A stretch of 43,927 nucleotides of DNA from Candidatus Cloacimonadota bacterium (GTDB lineage: Bacteria; Cloacimonadota; Cloacimonadia; Cloacimonadales; JAMOQM01). The notes beneath the pieces are model-generated. The model had not been told where the DNA came from and did no database searches. It saw only the letters and a program-made list of their open reading frames with translations. Position 1 is the first letter of the stretch, and each line of letters opens with the position of its first letter. A program made the position numbers and the translations under genes. This document shows, piece by piece, positions 10,959-21,025 of the stretch. Where the stretch lies: the NCBI GenBank assembly GCA_027064005.1, contig JAMOQM010000080.1:1-43927 (forward strand), read 5' to 3'.

Positions 10959-11299
10959 TGCAACATCCATTCATAATTAAAACTTTAATTTTAGCTGTAA
11001 GTATTTTTATTACAGGTAAAATTACAAGACTTTATGAAGTAAATAATTTTTATGCTGCTTTAGGAGCTGCTTTTTTACTAGCAGTTTCTAATGCGGTAAT
11101 TCGTCCAATCCTTCTGTTTTTTACCCTTCCAATAACAATAATCACACTTGGTGTTTTTGTATTTTTCCTCAATGGATTTATTCTATTGATGGTTTTACGC
11201 TTATTTAAAGGTTTTAAAATTGACGGATGTTTAAGTGCAACTATTGCTTATATTATTATTTCTGTCATTAGTTGGTTTTTAAATTTACTATTGTTTTAA
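10958..11299 (+). CDS. Small 4-TM membrane protein resembling the superfamily IV phage-holin-like family (PF04020-type)
   Basis: 113 aa, about 4 hydrophobic helices; NAVIRPILLFFTLPITIITLGVFVFFLNGFILL pattern typical of the family. TAATG overlap with the ftsZ stop. Confidence 0.75.
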   Translation: MQHPFIIKTLILAVSIFITGKITRLYEVNNFYAALGAAFLLAVSNAVIRPILLFFTLPITIITLGVFVFFLNGFILLMVLRLFKGFKIDGCLSATIAYIIISVISWFLNLLLF

Positions 11300-11338
11300 T
11301 TATAGTTATGTTTATCATAATAATATCGGATAATAAAA

Positions 11339-12067
11339 ATGAAAAAATATGTCATTATCATTATATTAATTTTCTTGTCTGAACTTTCAGCTTTTAACTT
11401 AAAAGAAAATTATCTCAGTCTAAAATCTTCAACTTTTGAATACGCAGAATTAAATAAATATCCGCTTTTAGTCAGTGCCGGAGTATTAGGCTCATCTTTT
11501 CTTTTTGATAGACCAATCAAAAATATGGTTGTTCATAATCAACACAAATTTATGATAAATTTCAGTGATTTTACAAATAATTTTGGTGAGCAAAAATTAG
11601 TAATTCCCGGATTGGCTTTAGTCGGGACATATGGATTAATTTCTAAAGATGATAAAATGTATGGTACTGTAAAAACTTCATTTGAATCATACTTTTTAGC
11701 AGTCGGAGTAAATTTAGCAACCAAATTTGTAGTTGGACGGGAGAGACCCTTGGGTACTGACAACCAGTATGATTTTCATCCTTTTTCGATTAATAACAAA
11801 TACAATTCATTTTTTTCAGGTCATACTACTATTGCTTGGTCTGTTTTTACTCCTTTTGCTTTGGCTTATGATAATCCTTATCTCTATTTTATTCCTATTT
11901 CAGTTAATCTTGCTAGCATTTATAAAAATCGACATTGGCTATCGGATACATTAGCTTCAACAATTGTCGGATTTTCTTCAGGATATATTATTTATCATTT
12001 GAATTTAGATAAAAATTTTAAGTTAAATTGTGCTTTGAATTCAGTAAATATATCCTATAATTTTTAG
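11339..12067 (+). CDS. PAP2 superfamily phosphatase, membrane or secreted
   Basis: N-terminal signal-like segment; KFVVGRERP, FSGHTT, NRHWLSDTLAS match the three PAP2 phosphatase motifs. Confidence 0.8.
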   Translation: MKKYVIIIILIFLSELSAFNLKENYLSLKSSTFEYAELNKYPLLVSAGVLGSSFLFDRPIKNMVVHNQHKFMINFSDFTNNFGEQKLVIPGLALVGTYGLISKDDKMYGTVKTSFESYFLAVGVNLATKFVVGRERPLGTDNQYDFHPFSINNKYNSFFSGHTTIAWSVFTPFALAYDNPYLYFIPISVNLASIYKNRHWLSDTLASTIVGFSSGYIIYHLNLDKNFKLNCALNSVNISYNF

Positions 12068-12203
12068 AAAAGATTTTCTTTTTTGACGAAGATACTCTGA
12101 ATTATACTTAGAAGTCTATTTCTAACTAAAAAACTATCATTGTAATCTGAAAAAAGGTTGACCTTATTTAAGGGAAAAAATTCATAAACTCAAAGGAAGT
12201 TTA

Positions 12204-13043
12204 ATGAAAATAGATTTACATACACACACAACATATTCTGATGGGAGAAATACTCCTAAAGAATTAATAGATTTGGCAAAAAAAAATCACTATGATATTT
12301 TTGCCATTACTGACCATGATTCTATATCAGGTTATTTGAAAGTTAATGATTATGCTGAAAATATAGGAATTACTCTTATTCCCGGTGCTGAAATTAGCAC
12401 CTTGTATAATAATAATGATATTCATATTTTGGCATATTTTTTTGATATTAAGAATCAAGAATTTTTGGATATGCTTTCGTTTATTCAAGATTCCAGAAAA
12501 AACAGAGCAAAAAAAATAATCGATAAACTAAATGAATTAGGGAAAAATATCACTTTTGAAGAAGTCGTTGAGTTATCCGGTAAAACAGATTTAATTGGCA
12601 GACCTCATATTGCCAGAGCTCTGGTTAATAAGGGTTATTGCAATAATATTCAAGAGGCTTTTTACAAATATATCGGGAATGATTGTCCTGCTTATTATCC
12701 AAAATTGTCATTAAACCCCATAGAAGTAATTGATATTATAAAAAAAGCCGGTGGAATTTCAGTTGTAGCTCATCCATTTCAATTGGAGGATGAATTTGTT
12801 CTGCTTGAATTAATTGAAATGGGAGTTCAAGGAATAGAAGTATTTTACCGTTTACATACGAATGAACAAATAAAATTTTATGGGGATATTGCAGATAAAT
12901 ATAATTTAGTAAAAACCGGTGGAAGTGATTATCATGGTGATCCGAAAGGTAGAATTGTATTTGGAGATTATTCAGCCCCGGACTCTGTTTATGAAAATTT
13001 ATTAAAAGAAAAGGAGAAAATTGATGGAACCAATAAAAGTTAA
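12204..13043 (+). CDS. PHP-domain phosphoesterase (nucleoside-bisphosphate phosphatase-like)
   Basis: DLHTHTTYSDG, AITDHDSISG, GAEIS, VVAHPFQL, GGSDYHG motifs. Confidence 0.88.
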   Translation: MKIDLHTHTTYSDGRNTPKELIDLAKKNHYDIFAITDHDSISGYLKVNDYAENIGITLIPGAEISTLYNNNDIHILAYFFDIKNQEFLDMLSFIQDSRKNRAKKIIDKLNELGKNITFEEVVELSGKTDLIGRPHIARALVNKGYCNNIQEAFYKYIGNDCPAYYPKLSLNPIEVIDIIKKAGGISVVAHPFQLEDEFVLLELIEMGVQGIEVFYRLHTNEQIKFYGDIADKYNLVKTGGSDYHGDPKGRIVFGDYSAPDSVYENLLKEKEKIDGTNKS

Positions 13044-13548
13044 ACCAATTAATTGGGCAAAAGTTAATTCATTACCGAAAACATACAGATTTAACCCATT
13101 CATTAGAATTTTTACAATTATTTTAGGTTTGTTTGCTACATATTATTCTTTGTGGCTCATCTTTACTAAATTAGGACATGATTCTTCTCAAATTACAAAA
13201 TATGCACCTTTCTTAATTCTTTTTTTAGGACTTAATTCATTAATGAAAAATCTCTTTACTTTGAATTCCATAAAGTTTGAAGAAGATAAGGTAAATTTCA
13301 GATATCTTTTAAAAAAGACAAAAAGTATTCCTTGGGAAAACATTACTCGCATGGAATTCTATTCTAAAAGAATGAAAGCTATTAAAATATTTTATACTGA
13401 AGGTGGTAAGAAAAAAACATATTATATGCTTTTAAATATGCCAAAGATGTTAGAAGCAATAAACACAATGGCTGAAAAAGCTGTTAATTGCGAATATGAT
13501 GAATATTTGGCAAGTATTGTTCAACCTGCCAAAGAAGGTAATGAATAA
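13024..13548 (+). CDS. Hypothetical membrane protein, 2 TM plus a PH-like C-terminal segment
   Basis: Two hydrophobic stretches then a soluble domain (IKFEEDKVNFRYLLKKTKSIPWENITRMEFY). ORF with overlapping operonic neighbours. PH-like assignment is a weak guess. Confidence 0.6.
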   Translation: MEPIKVKPINWAKVNSLPKTYRFNPFIRIFTIILGLFATYYSLWLIFTKLGHDSSQITKYAPFLILFLGLNSLMKNLFTLNSIKFEEDKVNFRYLLKKTKSIPWENITRMEFYSKRMKAIKIFYTEGGKKKTYYMLLNMPKMLEAINTMAEKAVNCEYDEYLASIVQPAKEGNE

Positions 13549-14612
13549 TGAAAATAAAGAATAATTGTCTTTATTTTAAAGGTGATATCCCTTGCAAATA
13601 TCATAAAAGTGAAGGTGTTCATTGTGAAGATTGCCGGCATTATTTACCTATTTATAAAAGAATTCTAATTATTAAATTAGGTGCTGCCGGTGATGTAATT
13701 CGGACAACTCCTATTTTACATATTTTGAAGAAGAAATTTCCAAATTCGCATTTAACTTGGTTAACGGACTATCCAATATTTATCCCTAAAAATTTTGTAA
13801 ATAAGGTCATAAAATGGGATGAAAAAACAATAATTTCCTTGCAAGCTACAGAATTTGATCTATTAATAAATCTTGATAAAGATGAACACGCAACTGCTTT
13901 GGCAAAATTAATTTCAGCAAATGTTAAAAAGGGTTATTTACGAGATGAATTTTCCCATTGTAAACCTGCTGATGAAAATGCCGAAAACAAATGGTTAACC
14001 GGACTTTATGATGATTTGAATAAAGAAAATACTAAGAGTTATCCTGAAGAAGTTTTTGAAATCCTCGGCTATGAATTTTCCGGTGAAAAATATATTCTTA
14101 ATCTTCCCGAGTCCAAAATTGATTTTAATCTTCCTGATGATAAAAAGATTATCGGACTGAATACCGGTTGCGGAAATCGCTGGTTAACAAGAATGTGGGG
14201 GAATGAAAACTGGATTAAATTAGCTTTTATGTTAAAAGATGCCGGGTATTTTCCAATTCTTCTCGGTGGCAAGTATGAAGATGATATTAATACTGAGATT
14301 GCCTTACATTCTCCTGCAAAATATTTCGGGTATTTTTCTTTAGATAAATTTATTAATTTGGTTAATGAGACTGATTTGGTCGTAACTTCGGTAACGATGG
14401 CAATGCACGTAACAATCGCTCTTGAGAAAAAAATAGTTTTGCTGAATAATATTTTCAACAAAAATGAATTTGAATTATACGGATTAGGTGAAATTTTACA
14501 GCCTGACAAAAAATGTCTCGGTTGTTATAAAAATACTTGTGATGTAAAATGTATGGAAACAATAAAACCGGAACTTGTTTTCGAGAAAATCACAAAATTA
14601 TTATCTGAATGA
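13548..14612 (+). CDS. Glycosyltransferase family 9 (heptosyltransferase-like) with Cys-rich N- and C-terminal extensions
   Basis: LIIKLGAAGDVIRTTPILHILKKKFPNSHLTWLT and IGLNTGCGNRWLTRMW are GT9 motifs. Cys clusters CLYFKGDIPCKYHKSEGVHCEDC and CLGCYKNTCDVKC. Confidence 0.85.
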   Translation: MKIKNNCLYFKGDIPCKYHKSEGVHCEDCRHYLPIYKRILIIKLGAAGDVIRTTPILHILKKKFPNSHLTWLTDYPIFIPKNFVNKVIKWDEKTIISLQATEFDLLINLDKDEHATALAKLISANVKKGYLRDEFSHCKPADENAENKWLTGLYDDLNKENTKSYPEEVFEILGYEFSGEKYILNLPESKIDFNLPDDKKIIGLNTGCGNRWLTRMWGNENWIKLAFMLKDAGYFPILLGGKYEDDINTEIALHSPAKYFGYFSLDKFINLVNETDLVVTSVTMAMHVTIALEKKIVLLNNIFNKNEFELYGLGEILQPDKKCLGCYKNTCDVKCMETIKPELVFEKITKLLSE

Positions 14613-15721
14613 GAATTGCTTTTTTAGCTCCGGCATATCCCTTAAGAGGTGGAATTGTACAATTTGTATCTTTGATGGCCGATTCTTTATCGTCAGAACA
14701 TGAGATACAATTTTTTTCATTTAAAAGACAATATCCCAAAATTCTTTTTCCGGGGAAAGACCAACTTGATCATGAAGAAAATCGCTATGAATTTCCGATT
14801 AATTCGCAATTAATTCCCTACAATCCCTTTACTTGGAAAAATACTGTCAAAAAAATTGATGAATTTGCACCGGATATCATAATTTTCAAATATTGGATTC
14901 CTTTTTTTGCACCTGCCTTTGGTTGGATCTTACGTAAAATAAATCCGAAAATAAAAAAAATTGTAATAATCGATAATATAGATTTTCATGAAAAATGGCT
15001 AATGGGAGAATTTCTAACTAAATATGCCTTGAGTAAAACGAACCTTTTGGTCTCAATGTCGGAAAATGTGTTAAAAACATCTAAAAATATTTTTCCTAAA
15101 AAACGGAACATTTTGGCATTTCATCCTAATTATCAGTGTTATGATTTTAATAAATATTCTAAGGAATCAGCCAAAAAAGAGCTCAAATTATCTCATAAAA
15201 AAGTTATTTTATTTTTTGGTTATATCAAGAAATATAAAGGTTTGGATATTTTATTAAAATCGTTCAAATTGTTGCAAGATAAAAGTGATGATTATCGACT
15301 TCTAATTGTCGGGGAAGTTTACGGAGATGAATCAGAATATTTTGATTTGATTAAAGATTTGGGAATTGCCCGTAAATTGGTTTTTATCAATCGTTTTGCA
15401 GAAAATTCAGAGATTGAGAAATTTTTTAAAGCAGCAGATGTTTTGGCTTTACCATATAAACACGCAACTCAAAGTGGAGTTTTAAAAATTGCCGATAGTT
15501 TTGAATTAGGAGCAGTTGGCACACCAATTGGTGGAATTCCGGAGATGATTAATGATGGGAAAACAGGTATCGTGGCAAAATCAATTTCACCGCAAGACTT
15601 TTCAGAAGCAATTTCGGATTATTTTGAATTAGATGAAAATGAAATAAAAAATCATCTTTCTCGCAAAAATAATCAACTATCTTGGAGCAAATTTAACAAT
15701 CTCATTTTAGAAAATTTATGA
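14609..15721 (+). CDS. Glycosyltransferase family 4
   Basis: GT-B fold features: PAYPLRGGIVQF N-terminus, VILFFGYIKKYKGLDILLKSF, IAD..ELGAVGTPIGGIPEMI. Confidence 0.85.
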   Translation: MRIAFLAPAYPLRGGIVQFVSLMADSLSSEHEIQFFSFKRQYPKILFPGKDQLDHEENRYEFPINSQLIPYNPFTWKNTVKKIDEFAPDIIIFKYWIPFFAPAFGWILRKINPKIKKIVIIDNIDFHEKWLMGEFLTKYALSKTNLLVSMSENVLKTSKNIFPKKRNILAFHPNYQCYDFNKYSKESAKKELKLSHKKVILFFGYIKKYKGLDILLKSFKLLQDKSDDYRLLIVGEVYGDESEYFDLIKDLGIARKLVFINRFAENSEIEKFFKAADVLALPYKHATQSGVLKIADSFELGAVGTPIGGIPEMINDGKTGIVAKSISPQDFSEAISDYFELDENEIKNHLSRKNNQLSWSKFNNLILENL

Positions 15722-16971
15722 AAAAAAATATCCTGATTGTTACGTATTATTGGCCACCTTCCGGAGCAGCAGCTGTTCAAAGATGGTTGAAAATAGCTCT
15801 CGAATTGAAAAAAACAGGTCATAATCCGGTTATTGTTACGACAAAAAATGGCGATTATCCTCAGATTGATGAATCATTATTAGAAGTTATTCCCAAAGAT
15901 TTAAAAGTTATAAAAACCAATTCTATAAATTATGGGAAGATTTTCAAATTATTTACTCGCGAAAAAAAATTACCTTATGGAAATATGGCTGCTAAAACAA
16001 ATGATAATTGGATAAAAAAAGTCTTTTATTGGATAAGAATGAATTTAATTGTCCCTGATGCCAGAATTGGTTGGGTTCCATTTGCTCTGAAAGCTAGTCA
16101 AAAAGAATTAGCTTTGCAAAAATTTGATGCTGTTATCACTACCGGTCCACCACACTCATCTCATATTGTCGGCTATTTTTTGAAAAAGAGATTTGGAATA
16201 AAATGGATTTCAGATTTTAGAGATCCTTGGACAAATATCATTTATAATCAAAAGTCAAAAAGAAATTCAATAACTGTCAAACTTGATAAATATCTTGAGG
16301 GAAAAATTGTAGATAATTCTGATTATACCTTTCTTGTGTCAAAAAGTTGGTTAAATTTAATTCCGAAAGGAAATATTAAAATAATGCCAAATGCCTTTTT
16401 AGCTTCTGAATTTGATAACGTAAAATATCATAAAAGTGATTTTTTCAGAATAAAATATATCGGGAAATTCATAAACTATGATTTTATTGACGATATCTTA
16501 AATCAAATCGGAGAATTTTCAAAATTTCATAAAAATATAGAAATTTCTTTTATTGGAGATTATGGTTGTATTACTGATGAATTAAAGAGAACATATCCGA
16601 ATATAAGATTTGTCTGTAAAGATTTTATTCCACATAAAAATGCAATTCAAGAAATGGTTGATTCGGAAATTCTTATTTTATTGATAAATGATTATGAAGG
16701 AAACAAAGGTCTGGTTCCCAGTAAAATATTTGAGTATATTGCAACTCGGACATTTATTTTGGGTTACGGTCCCAGCGATGGAGATGCTGCTCAATATATT
16801 GTTGAATCAAAATCGGGGATAATGATCGATTATGGGGAAAATGATGAAATTATGAATACCTTACAAAATCAATACGATGTTTGGTCTAAGAATCTTTATA
16901 AAAAAAATACCGGAGATATTACTAAATTTTCAGTAAAGTCGCAAATTAAGCAAATTTTAGAGTTGATATAA
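15718..16971 (+). CDS. Glycosyltransferase family 4-like
   Basis: ILIVTYYWPPSGAAAVQRWLK N-terminus, TGPPHSSH, DFRDPWTN, SKIFEYIATR motifs. Confidence 0.85.
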   Translation: MKKNILIVTYYWPPSGAAAVQRWLKIALELKKTGHNPVIVTTKNGDYPQIDESLLEVIPKDLKVIKTNSINYGKIFKLFTREKKLPYGNMAAKTNDNWIKKVFYWIRMNLIVPDARIGWVPFALKASQKELALQKFDAVITTGPPHSSHIVGYFLKKRFGIKWISDFRDPWTNIIYNQKSKRNSITVKLDKYLEGKIVDNSDYTFLVSKSWLNLIPKGNIKIMPNAFLASEFDNVKYHKSDFFRIKYIGKFINYDFIDDILNQIGEFSKFHKNIEISFIGDYGCITDELKRTYPNIRFVCKDFIPHKNAIQEMVDSEILILLINDYEGNKGLVPSKIFEYIATRTFILGYGPSDGDAAQYIVESKSGIMIDYGENDEIMNTLQNQYDVWSKNLYKKNTGDITKFSVKSQIKQILELI

Positions 16972-17067
16972 ATTCTAATACAATTGTTTAAATAAAAATT
17001 TCTAAACGTTTTTCCCCTGATAAAATTATTTATTGTTAAATATTTCTCTTTACATTTAAACGGAGAT

Positions 17068-17073
17068 TATAAT
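17068..17073 (+). promoter_or_regulatory. Possible -10 element upstream of the 17100 operon
   Basis: TATAAT in the intergenic gap 16972-17099, about 27 nt before the ATG at 17100; no well-spaced consensus -35. Confidence 0.3.
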
Positions 17074-17099
17074 TTGTAAATAAAAAAAAATGAGGTCAA

Positions 17100-17651
17100 A
17101 TGGTTACAAGATTTTTCTCAAAAGCATTAATTGGACTGGTTTCCTTAACACTTTCTTTGTTTTCATCTTACAAAGGAATTGATGTTAATTTTGAAAATTT
17201 TGCCTATCAAGTTAAATCCTCAAAAGTTTATTTCTCAGCAAATTTAACCAAACCATTTACAAAAGATGCTGAAGATATTTTTAAATCGGGAGCTAAAATT
17301 AAATTGTTTTTTAATCTTGAAATTTATAAAGGCGATAAAAAAATTATTAAGAAAAAATATCTGCATTCGGTAAGATTTGATCCTATGAAGCAAATATTTC
17401 TTTTTTATAAATCTGAAGAAAATAAATATTACGAGATTCGAGATTTTGAAAAATTAGTATCAGAAATATCTTTTTTTGAATATACAGCGAATTATGATGA
17501 TGTAAAAGGGAATATAGATTTCAAATTAACGGCTAATCTTAATAAAATTAGAATTTCTCTTTTAGAACGGGAATATAATTTAATGTCGTTATGGAATTGG
17601 AGTAAACCGTATTTCGAAAAAAATATTGAGGTTAAAGAAAATGAGATATAG
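17100..17651 (+). CDS. Exported DUF4390-like protein
   Basis: Signal-like N-terminus and beta-rich body; position directly before an NtrY-like kinase, as seen for DUF4390 proteins. Family assignment tentative. Confidence 0.55.
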   Translation: MVTRFFSKALIGLVSLTLSLFSSYKGIDVNFENFAYQVKSSKVYFSANLTKPFTKDAEDIFKSGAKIKLFFNLEIYKGDKKIIKKKYLHSVRFDPMKQIFLFYKSEENKYYEIRDFEKLVSEISFFEYTANYDDVKGNIDFKLTANLNKIRISLLEREYNLMSLWNWSKPYFEKNIEVKENEI

Positions 17652-18813
17652 ACTCGGAATAAGAGGCTGGGGAATTTCTCTTTTTATAGCATTATTTATA
17701 ATGGGGGCTTTGTTTTTAAATCACTTTTTCATAAACCAATCTACGAAAATCAATCAATCACTTCATAATATGAAAATTGATGAATCCCTTCATAATCTAA
17801 ATTTTCAGCACAAATCCGATGAAGAAGCCGCTAGAAAATTAATGGAAGATTACCGAAAAACAATTGCTTATATAAACATTATTCAACGAGAAAATAAGAT
17901 ATATTCGGTAGTTTTTATCTTTATTCTTTTCATAATAAGTATTGTTATTTTTTGGGTTATTTTTACAATTATAACAAAACCATTAGAAGAATTGCATTTT
18001 GCCACAATTAAAATAGCGGAAGGTGATTTTTCCATAAAGCTGTCAGAAAACGGGATAATGGAAATCAAAGAATTGAAAATGTCTTTCAATAAAATGTCAA
18101 ACGAATTGGATCAAGCTCAACAAAAACTTATTGTTGCAGAAAAAGAATTGATTTGGAAAGATATGGCAAGAATTTTGGCTCATGAAATAAAAAATCCACT
18201 GACTCCCATTCAGCTTTCATTTCAAAGAATGGAAGAAATTTATTATGATGATCCTACCAAACTGGAAAAGATATTTCCGGAAGTAAGTACAATTATCAAT
18301 CAGGAAATAAGTAATTTAGGGAATTTGGCAAAATCATTTTCTGAATTCGCAAAAATGGCTACACCTAATTTTGAAATATTCGATCCGGCTGAAGAAGTCG
18401 AAAAAATCATTAGTTCATATAAAGAGATAGCCAATATAGAAGTTCAAATTGAGAACAATTTAAAAATATCATTTGATAAACAACATTTTTATCATATTGT
18501 TACAAACATTGTTAAAAATGCGGTAGAAGTTAGTAATTTTGAGAAACTTGTTAAAATTAAATTATATTTTAGTAATCATTTTGTTGTCCTTTCCGTTAAG
18601 GATGAAGGTCCGGGAATTTCATCAGGAGATATGAAAAAAATCTTCGAACCATATTTTACTAAGAAAAAAAGTGGTACCGGTCTTGGATTGGCAATTGTAA
18701 AAAGATTAGTCGATAACAATCATGCAATGATCAGAGTAAAAAGTCGTGTTAATGAAGGCTCTGAATTCATTCTTTTAATAGAGGAATATCATGAAAATTC
18801 TTATAATGGATGA
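17641..18813 (+). CDS. NtrY-like membrane sensor histidine kinase (HAMP-HisKA-HATPase)
   Basis: Two TM segments, HAMP-like region, LAHEIKNPLTPIQLS H-box, IVTNIVKNAVE N-box, DEGPGI and GTGLGLAIVKR. ATG 17641 preferred over TTG 17626. Confidence 0.9.
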   Translation: MRYRLGIRGWGISLFIALFIMGALFLNHFFINQSTKINQSLHNMKIDESLHNLNFQHKSDEEAARKLMEDYRKTIAYINIIQRENKIYSVVFIFILFIISIVIFWVIFTIITKPLEELHFATIKIAEGDFSIKLSENGIMEIKELKMSFNKMSNELDQAQQKLIVAEKELIWKDMARILAHEIKNPLTPIQLSFQRMEEIYYDDPTKLEKIFPEVSTIINQEISNLGNLAKSFSEFAKMATPNFEIFDPAEEVEKIISSYKEIANIEVQIENNLKISFDKQHFYHIVTNIVKNAVEVSNFEKLVKIKLYFSNHFVVLSVKDEGPGISSGDMKKIFEPYFTKKKSGTGLGLAIVKRLVDNNHAMIRVKSRVNEGSEFILLIEEYHENSYNG

Positions 18814-20146
18814 TGAGAAAAATATTTGTCTCACCCTCAAGCAAATTTTAAGTAACGAAAAATACACAGTTAAAACTTTATCTGCCTTTGCAAAATGGCA
18901 GAAAATCTTTCTAGATTTTCAACCCGATATTGTGATTTTAGATGTCCAATTAGATATCAATCTTTCCGGTTTGGATATCCTTCAAGAAATTAAGAAAATT
19001 GATTCAACTGTTTTGGTTATTATGATTTCCGGACACAGCGGAATCCAGGAAGCGGTTTTAGCAATTAAATATGACGCTTTTGATTTTCTGGAAAAACCTT
19101 TATCGCTCCCAAAAGTAAAAATTACTTTGAAGAATGCAACTCAATATAGAATGGCTATTTTAGAAAGTCAGCTCTATAAACGTTCAAAATTAATGCAATA
19201 TCGAATGATTGGAAATTCTGAATATATGCAAGAACTAAAGAGGACTATTGTTAAAGTAGCAAAATCAAATGCGAAAGTTCTTGTTCGAGGAGAAAGTGGA
19301 ACCGGGAAAGAATTAGTAGCCTATTCAATTCATTCAAATAGCGATAGATGCAACAATCCTTTTATCAAATTTAATTCTGCTGCCATTCCAAATGAATTAG
19401 TCGAAAGCGAATTATTTGGATACGAAGCCGGGGCTTTTACAGGAGCAATAAAAACTAAAAAAGGCAAATTGGAAGAGGCTGACGGAGGTTCTTTATTTTT
19501 GGATGAAATTGGCGATATGAGTTTAGCAGCTCAAGCTAAGATTTTGCGAGTTATTCAAGAAGGTGAATTTGAAAGAGTTGGAAGCAATATTATTAGGAAA
19601 ATCGATGTCAGAATCATCGCTGCTACTCATAAAAATTTAGAAGAAATGATTGAAGAACGAACTTTTAGAGAAGATTTATATTATCGTTTAAACGTTATTC
19701 CAATTAAAATAAAATCTCTTCGAGAACATCCGGAAGATATTCCTGATTTGATTAATCATTTCTCAAAAATGTTTTCTGCTGAAATGAAATCAAAATCAAA
19801 AATATTTGATAAATCAGCAATTGATTTGTTACAAAAATCAAAATTAAAAGGAAATATTAGAGAATTGAGAAATCTAATTGAAAGAGTCTATATTCTTTCC
19901 GAAAACGAAATTATTACTGCCAAAGATTTTTCCGGTTCTACTTCAAATAACAATAAAATCGATGAATTTTGGCTTTCAACAAAATTGTATTCCGAGAAAA
20001 AAATGGAATTTGAAAAAAAATATTTGACCGAACAACTAGCTAAATTTGATTTTAGCGTGAGTGTTACAGCAAAGAATCTTGGACTTCAACAAAGTAATTT
20101 ATCAAGAAAGATTAAAGAACTTAAAATTGAATTACATAAAAAATAA
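18791..20146 (+). CDS. NtrC-family sigma-54-dependent response regulator
   Basis: REC (MKILIMDDEKN, DIVILDVQ), AAA+ with GESGTGKE and GAFTGA, C-terminal Fis-type HTH. Confidence 0.95.
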   Translation: MKILIMDDEKNICLTLKQILSNEKYTVKTLSAFAKWQKIFLDFQPDIVILDVQLDINLSGLDILQEIKKIDSTVLVIMISGHSGIQEAVLAIKYDAFDFLEKPLSLPKVKITLKNATQYRMAILESQLYKRSKLMQYRMIGNSEYMQELKRTIVKVAKSNAKVLVRGESGTGKELVAYSIHSNSDRCNNPFIKFNSAAIPNELVESELFGYEAGAFTGAIKTKKGKLEEADGGSLFLDEIGDMSLAAQAKILRVIQEGEFERVGSNIIRKIDVRIIAATHKNLEEMIEERTFREDLYYRLNVIPIKIKSLREHPEDIPDLINHFSKMFSAEMKSKSKIFDKSAIDLLQKSKLKGNIRELRNLIERVYILSENEIITAKDFSGSTSNNNKIDEFWLSTKLYSEKKMEFEKKYLTEQLAKFDFSVSVTAKNLGLQQSNLSRKIKELKIELHKK

Positions 20147-20151
20147 ACTAA

Positions 20152-20994
<843 letters not shown>

Positions 20995-21025
20995 AAAAGG
21001 GCATTAAGTTGCCCTTTTAATTTTT
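20995..21025. terminator. Bidirectional intrinsic terminator between convergent genes
   Basis: Perfect 9-bp stem AAAAGGGCA (20995-21003) / TGCCCTTTT (21010-21018), 6-nt loop, followed by AATTTTT; A-tract on the opposite side also supports minus-strand termination. Confidence 0.85.

Noticed and set aside
11300-11338. TTATG-TTTAT-CATAA mini-hairpin before the PAP2 gene
   Set aside because: Five AT-only base pairs; too weak to be meaningful in this AT-rich sequence.
14069-14509. 146-aa antisense ORF opposite the GT9 gene
   Set aside because: Lies fully inside a well-supported gene on the other strand; its Ser/Leu/Ile-rich composition is typical of antisense translation.
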